Source: Spirochaetales bacterium (GTDB taxonomy: Bacteria > Spirochaetota > Spirochaetia > Sphaerochaetales > Sphaerochaetaceae). From it: 10,330 nt of DNA. Position 1 is the first letter of the stretch. Each line of letters starts with the position of its first letter. Below, piece by piece: positions 5,920-10,330 of the stretch. The notes below the pieces were generated by a model. It searched no databases. It saw nothing but the letters and a program-made list of their open reading frames with translations, and was not told where the DNA came from. The translations under genes were made by a program, and so were the position numbers. The stretch is taken from assembly GCA_028723145.1 (NCBI GenBank), contig JAQYFM010000039.1:1-10330 (forward strand). The letters are read 5' to 3'.

Positions 5920-6939
5920 ATGAAAAAATGTATCACTTTTGTTTTGATGCTCGTTCTTGCTTGTACTACTTGTCTTTTTGCACAAGGTGCAATGGAAGTT
6001 GAGAAAACACCTGTAAAAGTATTAATTCTTCCAAAATTTGAAATTGGTGATTTATCAGGAGATTTCCCTGGTGAAGCACAGTATTACTATGAAGCTTACG
6101 TTAAAGATGGTGAAGAATACGATATTAAAGGTGGCTTTGAAAATAATAAGCTTTATGTAAAAGATGGTGTTGCTCTTTATCTAACAGGAATGGGAAAAGT
6201 AAATAGTGCAATGTCTCTTCAAGCTGTATTATCTGATAATCGCTTTGATTTTTCTGATTGTTATTTCCTTTCAACAGGATGTGCAGGTTCATCAAGAGAA
6301 TATACAGTAATGGGTGATGTATTTGTTATTACAGCTTGTATCGACTTCGATTTAGGACACCATGCTGATCCTCGTGAAATGAAAGATATTGAAGCAACAA
6401 CTTGGTATCATGATGAAGGCTATGATTCAGCATCATACAAGCTTCTTAATCAAGATTTAACTAATAGAGTATATGAACTTGTTAAAGATACAGAACTTTC
6501 AACAACTGAAAAAACAAAGAGAGTAATGGCTCGCACATTTGATAATGCGCAGTGGGCAACTAGAGATCCAAAAGTTCAGAAAGGAACAACCGTCACAGGT
6601 GATAACTACTGGAAAGGTGAACATGATGAAGCTAATGCATTATTAATGACAAAAACATACGGAGCTCCAGATCCATATGCATTAACAGAAATGGAAGATA
6701 TTGCTTTAGCAGTTGTTCTTGATCGTTATAATCTTCTTGATAAATATATTGTTATCAGAGACAGCGTAAATATGGATGTATTTATGTATGGTTCAACCCC
6801 AGAAAGTCTTTGGTCTATTGATGATTCTCTTGCATCAGATGATTCAGTTGAATCAGCAGATATCTTTGCAACAGCAAGAAAGAATAACTTCTTAGTTGGT
6901 AGCCAAGTTGTTGATGCAATCGTAAATGGCACACTTTAA
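5920..6939 (+). CDS. Exported purine nucleoside permease (NUP)-family protein
   Basis: A 339-residue protein matching by recall the NUP family, known from a Candida purine nucleoside permease but having a nucleoside phosphorylase-like fold. Residues 1-21 form a signal peptide: basic start, hydrophobic core to about 20, and probable cleavage after 'CLFA', leaving QGAMEVE. C15 in 'VLAC' is a possible but poor lipobox. The mature part begins 'VKVLILPKFEIGDLSGDFPGEA'. A glycine loop 'GMGKVNSA' at 90-97 and 'STGCAGSS' at 118-125 resemble phosphate/nucleoside-binding loops of the phosphorylase superfamily. No membrane-spanning segment is visible beyond the signal peptide, so it is likely a periplasmic nucleoside-binding or nucleoside-processing protein, not a channel. 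ATG 5920 has GGAGG seven bases upstream. It is monocistronic, with its own terminator. Confidence 0.85.
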   Translation: MKKCITFVLMLVLACTTCLFAQGAMEVEKTPVKVLILPKFEIGDLSGDFPGEAQYYYEAYVKDGEEYDIKGGFENNKLYVKDGVALYLTGMGKVNSAMSLQAVLSDNRFDFSDCYFLSTGCAGSSREYTVMGDVFVITACIDFDLGHHADPREMKDIEATTWYHDEGYDSASYKLLNQDLTNRVYELVKDTELSTTEKTKRVMARTFDNAQWATRDPKVQKGTTVTGDNYWKGEHDEANALLMTKTYGAPDPYALTEMEDIALAVVLDRYNLLDKYIVIRDSVNMDVFMYGSTPESLWSIDDSLASDDSVESADIFATARKNNFLVGSQVVDAIVNGTL

Positions 6940-6959
6940 TTAATTCTAATTTCCTCTTT

Positions 6960-6987
6960 CAGCCTCTAATGCAGAGGCTGATTTTTT
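6960..6987 (+). terminator. Rho-independent terminator after the nucleoside permease-family gene
   Basis: CAGCCTCT (6960-6967) pairs perfectly with AGAGGCTG (6973-6980) around loop AATGC, followed by A and six T. It begins 21 bp after the stop codon. Stem GC content and the T-run are both strong for this genome. Confidence 0.9.
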
Positions 6988-7181
6988 ATATAAATAATCA
7001 ATGATTTATATTAAATTTAACATGTATAAATATCTTATTATCGTATTTTTAATTATAAATATTTAATTATTTTCATTGATATTTTATATAGTTTTAATAT
7101 TCGTATCACTTAATTTTTATTAGAATTTATTTAATATAAATATTAATAGAAGATTTTGATAAGTAATGGTATCATATAATC

Positions 7182-7928
7182 ATGAAAATAATTAGTTGGA
7201 ATGTTAATGGGCTAAGAGCTATTGTGGGTAAAAACTTCTATTCATTCATGGAGGAAGAAAACCCAGATATCATATGTCTTCAAGAAACAAAGATTCAAGA
7301 AGGTCAAATTGAATTAGAATTAAAGGATTACCATAAGTATTTTAGTTATGCAGAAAAGAAAGGTTATAGTGGTACAGCAATCCTTTCTAAAATTGAACCT
7401 TTATCTGTAACATATGGAATTGGGATAGAAGAACATGATACAGAAGGTAGAGTAATTACTGCTGAATATGATGATTTTTATTTAGTTTGTGCTTATATTC
7501 CAAATAGCCAAACTGAACTAAAGCGCCTTGATTACAGAAGAGTTTATAACAGTGCAATTGAAGAGTATTTGGTAGAACTAGATAAGAAGAAGCCTGTACT
7601 ATTTTGCGGAGACCTAAATGTAGCTCATAAGGAAATAGATATTAAAAATCCTAAGACAAATTTGAGAAATGCAGGCTTTACTCAAGAAGAAAGAGATGAC
7701 TTTACTCGCTTACTATCAAGGGGATTTACAGACTCTTTTAGAAATAAATATCCTGATACAATTAAATACTCTTGGTGGTCTTATAAATTTAAAGCAAGAG
7801 AAAAGAATACAGGGTGGCGTATCGATTACTTTGTTGTTTCAAATAGGTTTGTTGATAAAATTAAAGATGCTTTGATTTTAAATGATGTAATGGGTAGTGA
7901 CCACTGTCCTGTTGGAGTAATACTTTAA
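7182..7928 (+). CDS. xth: Exodeoxyribonuclease III / class II AP endonuclease
   Basis: A complete 248-residue enzyme of the ExoIII/APE1 family (ExoA of Bacillus is about 250). It nicks DNA 5' of abasic sites in base-excision repair and has 3'-5' exonuclease and 3'-phosphodiesterase activity, acting in the cytoplasm with Mg2+. Catalytic residues are all visible: N7 in SWNVNGLRA, E35 in LQETK, Y105 in AYIPN, D144 and N146 in CGDLNVAH, D215 in NTGWRIDYF, and the closing SDH (D240, H241). ATG 7182 gives the canonical MKIISWNVNGLRA start. No Shine-Dalgarno precedes it, and a TATAAT hexamer ends one base before the ATG, so initiation may be leaderless or depend on an AT-rich leader. It is monocistronic and convergent with typA across a shared terminator. 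Confidence 0.96.
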   Translation: MKIISWNVNGLRAIVGKNFYSFMEEENPDIICLQETKIQEGQIELELKDYHKYFSYAEKKGYSGTAILSKIEPLSVTYGIGIEEHDTEGRVITAEYDDFYLVCAYIPNSQTELKRLDYRRVYNSAIEEYLVELDKKKPVLFCGDLNVAHKEIDIKNPKTNLRNAGFTQEERDDFTRLLSRGFTDSFRNKYPDTIKYSWWSYKFKAREKNTGWRIDYFVVSNRFVDKIKDALILNDVMGSDHCPVGVIL

Positions 7929-7933
7929 GTTGA

Positions 7934-7967
7934 AAATAGCTCTCTAAAATGAGAGCTATTTCTTTTT
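7934..7967. terminator. Shared hairpin terminator between xth and typA
   Basis: AAATAGCTCTC (7934-7944) and GAGAGCTATTT (7951-7961) form a perfect 11-bp stem with loop TAAAAT. On + it is followed by C and five T (7963-7967), a good terminator for xth starting just after its stop. On - it is followed by only a short T tract, so it probably serves typA as well but less strongly. Confidence 0.85.
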
Positions 7968-7969
7968 AT

Positions 7970-9805
7970 TTACTGTAAATATTCTGGAATTTCTCCACGA
8001 TTATTGAAAATCTTACGCTTTTGAGTATCCAAAATCTTTTTACACATTCTAATTGCATTAGGAGTAACCTCAACAAGCTCATCATCTTTAATAAACTGAA
8101 TTGCTTGCTCAAGGGAAGGTTTAACTACAGGAGTTAATGAAACAGCTTCATCTTTTCCTGATGCTCTAAGGTTTGTAAGTTTCTTAGTTCTAGTAGGATT
8201 AAGCATTAAATCCCCTTCTCTATTTCTTTCACCTACTACTTCACCTTCATATACTTCATCACCTGGTACAATAAACATTCTACCACGATCTTCAAGTTCC
8301 CAAATACCATAAGCAACAGCAGTACCTGCTCTATCGCAAACAAGAGAGCCTGAGAAACGATCAGGGAAATCACCTTTATATGGTTCATAGCCTTTTAAAT
8401 AGCTATTCATAATACCAAAGCCCTTGGTATCAGTTAAGAATTCATCTCTATAACCAATTAAGCCTCTTGAAGGGATTTCGAATCTAATCTTAACTCTATC
8501 TCCAGCAGTATATGTAATATCACTAATAATTGCCTTTCGTTTGCCAAGCTTTTCCATTACGATACCACTTGATTCCTCAGGACAATCAATTAAAAGTACC
8601 TCGATAGGCTCTGTTTTTCTACCTTCGCTATCTGTTTTAAAGATGATATGAGGACGACCAACACAAATCTCAAAGCCTTCTCTTCTCATCTCTTCTACGA
8701 TAATAGCCATTTGGAATTCACCTCTTCCTTTAACTGTAAAGGTATCATCCATATTTTTCTCAATTCTAATAGAAACATTTCTTAATGCTTCCTTTTGAAG
8801 ACGTTCCCAAATCTTAGCACTCGTAACCATCTTTCCATCTCTACCAGCAAGTGGAGAAATGTTCTTAGAAAAGAGCATTGAAACTGTTGGTTCATCTACT
8901 TTAATTCTAGGAAGAGCTTTCTTTTCTTCTTTAGTACAAATTGTATCACCAATAGAAACATCACTAACGCCAGAAAGTACAACGATATCACCAGCAGAAA
9001 TAGAAGGAACTTCTTTAAATACAGGACCATCATAAGCTTGTAGTCTTGTAACACGAAGGTTTTCTTCTCTATTCTCTTTTAAGCAAACAAGAGAATCATT
9101 AGTACTTGCGCTACCGTTAATTACCTTACCAACTGCTAAGCGTCCTAAGAAGTCAGAGTATGATAAATCACTTACTAACATCTGGAATGGCTCACTATCG
9201 TCATATTCCGGAGCTGGAATATAATCAATAATGCAATCTAGGAGTTGATATAAATTATCCTTAATATCATCAAGAGAAGTACCACAAACACCTTTTCTAC
9301 CATTTGCATAGAATACTGGTACTTCTAAGATGTTTTCATCACTACTTAACTCGAGAAGAAGGTCATAAACTTCATTTAAGACTTCTTCAGCTCGTGCATC
9401 AGGACGGTCTATTTTATTAATTACAACAATTACAGGAAGATTCTTTCCTAAAGCCTTTTCAAGTACGAATCTTGTCTGAGGAAGAGGGCCTTCTGCTGCA
9501 TCACATAAAAGGACTACACCATCAACCATACTTAGTCCACGTTCAACTTCACCGCCAAAGTCTGCGTGTCCCGGAGTATCGATAATATTAATTTTTACGC
9601 CCTTGTAGTTAATTGCGCAGTTTTTAGCACTAATTGTGATACCTCTTTCTCTTTCGATATCACCAGAGTCCATGACTCTATCTACATCCATACCTTTACC
9701 AACAAGGCCACTTTGCTTAAACAGTGCGTCAACCAATGTTGTTTTGCCATGGTCAACGTGAGCTATTATAGCAATATTTCTTATATTCTCATTACGTTTT
9801 AACAT
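7970..9805 (-). CDS. typA: Ribosome-associated translational GTPase TypA/BipA
   Basis: A complete 611-residue translational GTPase, the usual length for TypA/BipA. It binds the 70S ribosome at the EF-G site and supports 50S assembly and growth under cold or other stress. The G domain shows G1 AHVDHGKT (15-22), switch I RERGITI (52-58), G3 DTPGH (76-80) and G4 NKID (130-133). An EF-Tu-like domain 2, an EF-G-like domain III ('GRGEFQMAIIVEEMRREGFE') and the TypA-specific C-terminal domain ('PSRGLIGYRDEFLTDTKGFGIMN') follow in order. LepA and EF-G are excluded by the lack of their extra domains and by this C-terminal signature. The start MLKRNENIRNIAIIAHVDHGK fits the family, although no Shine-Dalgarno is seen before ATG 9805-9803. 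It is a single-gene unit ending at the terminator shared with xth. Confidence 0.97.
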   Translation of the reverse strand: MLKRNENIRNIAIIAHVDHGKTTLVDALFKQSGLVGKGMDVDRVMDSGDIERERGITISAKNCAINYKGVKINIIDTPGHADFGGEVERGLSMVDGVVLLCDAAEGPLPQTRFVLEKALGKNLPVIVVINKIDRPDARAEEVLNEVYDLLLELSSDENILEVPVFYANGRKGVCGTSLDDIKDNLYQLLDCIIDYIPAPEYDDSEPFQMLVSDLSYSDFLGRLAVGKVINGSASTNDSLVCLKENREENLRVTRLQAYDGPVFKEVPSISAGDIVVLSGVSDVSIGDTICTKEEKKALPRIKVDEPTVSMLFSKNISPLAGRDGKMVTSAKIWERLQKEALRNVSIRIEKNMDDTFTVKGRGEFQMAIIVEEMRREGFEICVGRPHIIFKTDSEGRKTEPIEVLLIDCPEESSGIVMEKLGKRKAIISDITYTAGDRVKIRFEIPSRGLIGYRDEFLTDTKGFGIMNSYLKGYEPYKGDFPDRFSGSLVCDRAGTAVAYGIWELEDRGRMFIVPGDEVYEGEVVGERNREGDLMLNPTRTKKLTNLRASGKDEAVSLTPVVKPSLEQAIQFIKDDELVEVTPNAIRMCKKILDTQKRKIFNNRGEIPEYLQ

Positions 9806-9903
9806 TGCAATGGAAAAATATCACAATAGAGAAAATATGACTACTACTATCGAAAATTTTTTATCTTATTCTTTATAATAAATAAAGTTTTAACGCTATT
9901 ATT

Positions 9904-9955
9904 AAAAAAAATATCTCCTAAAATACTATTAAATATTCTAGGAGATTGCTTTTTA
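9904..9955. terminator. Bidirectional hairpin terminator
   Basis: ATCTCCTA (9913-9920) pairs with TAGGAGAT (9939-9946), and four more pairs form inside after one mismatch, leaving an 8-base loop. On the minus strand it is followed by a run of seven T (9904-9910); on the plus strand by TGC and five T. The minus-strand run is the better one. This suggests it ended a leftward gene upstream of typA that is no longer complete, and shields the typA promoter from read-through. Confidence 0.7.
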
Positions 9956-9964
9956 TTTATCTTC

Positions 9965-10009
9965 TTAAATACATTGCTTTAGTATTTCAATTACTTCATC
10001 TTTAGGATA
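9965..10009 (-). pseudogene. Possible 3' remnant of a gene cut by the IS element
   Basis: Minus-strand codons read YPKDEVIEILKQCI followed by TAA (9967-9965), then the T-rich terminator 20 bp further on. An amphipathic, charged peptide, a stop and a terminator together look like the end of a real gene. In frame upstream there is a stop at 10012-10010, exactly where the IS-like DNA seems to begin. Only 14 codons are available, so the product cannot be named and chance is not excluded. Confidence 0.3.
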
Positions 10010-10022
10010 TTAAGCGGGAATC

Positions 10023-10043
10023 CTCGGTAATTCAATTACCGAG
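10023..10043. repeat. IS200/IS605-type subterminal hairpin
   Basis: CTCGGTAA (10023-10030) and TTACCGAG (10036-10043) form a perfect 8-bp stem around TTCAA. It is unusually GC-rich for its surroundings and is flanked by GCGGGAATC and ATGAAAGCGC. Palindromes of this kind are the structures recognised by TnpA at the element ends. No T-run follows, so it is not a terminator. Confidence 0.6.
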
Positions 10044-10063
10044 ATGAAAGCGCAAAATAGTAA

Positions 10064-10091
10064 TTGCTAAAACATATGCATGTGATATAAT
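10064..10091 (+). promoter_or_regulatory. Putative promoter of the IS element
   Basis: TTGCTA (10064-10069) and a perfect TATAAT (10086-10091) are 16 bp apart, five bases before an ATG at 10097. The short distance would give an almost leaderless tnpA transcript. It is plausible but in AT-rich DNA. Confidence 0.4.
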
Positions 10092-10096
10092 AAATT

Positions 10097-10229
10097 ATGA
10101 AGATAAATCTTGTTCATTACAGAACTTGCTCATATAGTATGGAATCATTCTTACTATGTTGAAACTGTTGGATGCATATCTGAGGAAACAGTAAAAAAAT
10201 ACATAGAAAATCAGAGTAATCAGTTTTGA
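10097..10229 (+). pseudogene. tnpA: Internally deleted IS200/IS605 tnpA (Y1 transposase) remnant
   Basis: A reading frame ending at TGA 10227-10229 gives 'WNHSYYVETVGCISEETVKKYIENQ', which closely resembles the C-terminal end of IS200/IS605 TnpA, where the last helix carries the sequence around S-Y-[YF]-V-x-T-V-G. This frame is open only from 10107. In another frame an ATG at 10097 reads MKINLVHYRTCSYS, which could be the N-terminus of the same protein. A full TnpA has about 130-155 residues including the HUH motif and catalytic tyrosine; none of that middle part is present. The gene is therefore a deletion remnant and the element cannot move by itself. Its stop lies seven bases before the tnpB start. 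Confidence 0.7.
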
Positions 10230-10235
10230 GGTTAT

Positions 10236-10330
10236 ATGAAACGAGTTAAGGAAACAAAACTTAAGCTTGAAAAGAAAGAAGCCAATATAGTTGGTCATCT
10301 TTGCTACGCAGCATTTAAGCTTTGGAATGT
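10236..10330 (+). CDS. tnpB: TnpB-type RNA-guided nuclease of an IS200/IS605 element, N-terminal part (partial)
   Basis: ATG 10236 opens a frame to the window end, giving 31 residues starting MKRVKETKLKLEKKEANIVG and then HLCYAAFKLWN. A basic beta-strand (xTKLKL) followed by a helix ending in 'AxxLWN' is typical of the start of TnpB proteins, whose full length is about 370-420 residues with a RuvC nuclease domain. TnpB uses an RNA made from the element's right end to cut the excision site and so keep copies of the element. Position just after a tnpA remnant supports the call. Whether the rest is intact cannot be seen. Confidence 0.6.
   Translation, partial: MKRVKETKLKLEKKEANIVGHLCYAAFKLWN

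Larger units (their letters stand above)
9806..10009. other. Gap between typA and the IS element
   Basis: It holds the AT-rich leader and presumed promoter of typA (no convincing -35/-10 pair chosen), a strong two-way hairpin terminator, and a short minus-strand open tail that may be the end of a gene cut by the IS element. No RNA gene is seen. Confidence 0.5.
10010..10330 (+). mobile_element. IS200/IS605-family element, left part (runs off the window)
   Basis: A terminal-type hairpin is followed by a tnpA remnant and then a tnpB start, all on +. This order is that of IS200/IS605 elements, which move as single strands through a Y1 HUH transposase and carry subterminal hairpins rather than inverted repeats. 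The left boundary is approximate, near 10010, placed by the hairpin and by the end of the possible disrupted gene. The right end is outside the window. Confidence 0.65.

Noticed and set aside
9566..9802. Plus-strand frame opposite the start of typA
   Set aside because: It is antisense to the G domain of TypA, one of the most certain genes here.
10095..10298. 67-codon minus-strand frame at the right edge
   Set aside because: The plus strand encodes recognisable TnpA and TnpB ends; the minus frame is a hydrophobic shadow.
1..10330. CRISPR array, tRNA or rRNA genes
   Set aside because: No regularly spaced direct repeats, no tRNA cloverleaf signature and no rRNA-like sequence were found on reading.

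Overview
This is a very AT-rich bacterial window (by eye about 30% G+C, with intergenic stretches poorer still). The host is probably a low-GC, host-associated anaerobe. A spirochaete (Treponema/Sphaerochaeta-like) is my best guess. It rests on the secreted purine nucleoside permease-family protein, whose signal peptide ends in a 'FAQGAMEVE' style seen in many exported proteins of that group. No rRNA or other decisive taxonomic marker is present, so this assignment is tentative.

Layout. Left edge (1-625): the last codons of a UvrD/PcrA-type helicase on + converge on, and overlap by 14 bp, a small Nudix hydrolase gene on -. Positions 723-1751 (-) hold a two-gene partition-type cassette: a ParA/Soj ATPase followed 18 bp later by an 81-residue protein with a ribbon-helix-helix-like C-terminal half. 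Upstream of it on the same strand (2017-3606) is a long intact gene that resembles IS1634/IS4-type DDE transposases, but at least two of the three expected catalytic acids appear to be missing. A strong AGGAGG site shows it probably starts at a TTG. Positions 3903-5471 are a graveyard: a short-chain dehydrogenase gene (-) and a divergent TetR-family regulator gene (+), each carrying one frameshift and one nonsense codon.

The right half is more orderly. After 448 bp of noncoding DNA with three copies of TGTTGCA and a likely promoter comes an exported purine nucleoside permease-family gene (5920-6939, +) with a clear terminator. Next are an exodeoxyribonuclease III/AP endonuclease gene (7182-7928, +) and, convergent with it across a shared hairpin terminator, the ribosome-associated GTPase gene typA (7970-9805, -). 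The right edge (about 10010-10330) is the left part of an IS200/IS605-type element. It holds a terminal hairpin, an internally deleted tnpA remnant and the start of tnpB. It appears to sit in the 3' end of an unidentified minus-strand gene, of which only the last codons and its terminator remain.

How the genes fit together: helicase, Xth and TypA are housekeeping (repair and ribosome/stress functions) and the nucleoside permease-family protein is purine metabolism. The stretch from about 720 to 5470 looks like an accessory insert containing a partition cassette, a transposase-derived gene and a dying regulator/oxidoreductase pair. The most unusual item is the intact but apparently catalytically dead transposase-like gene beside the ParA cassette.
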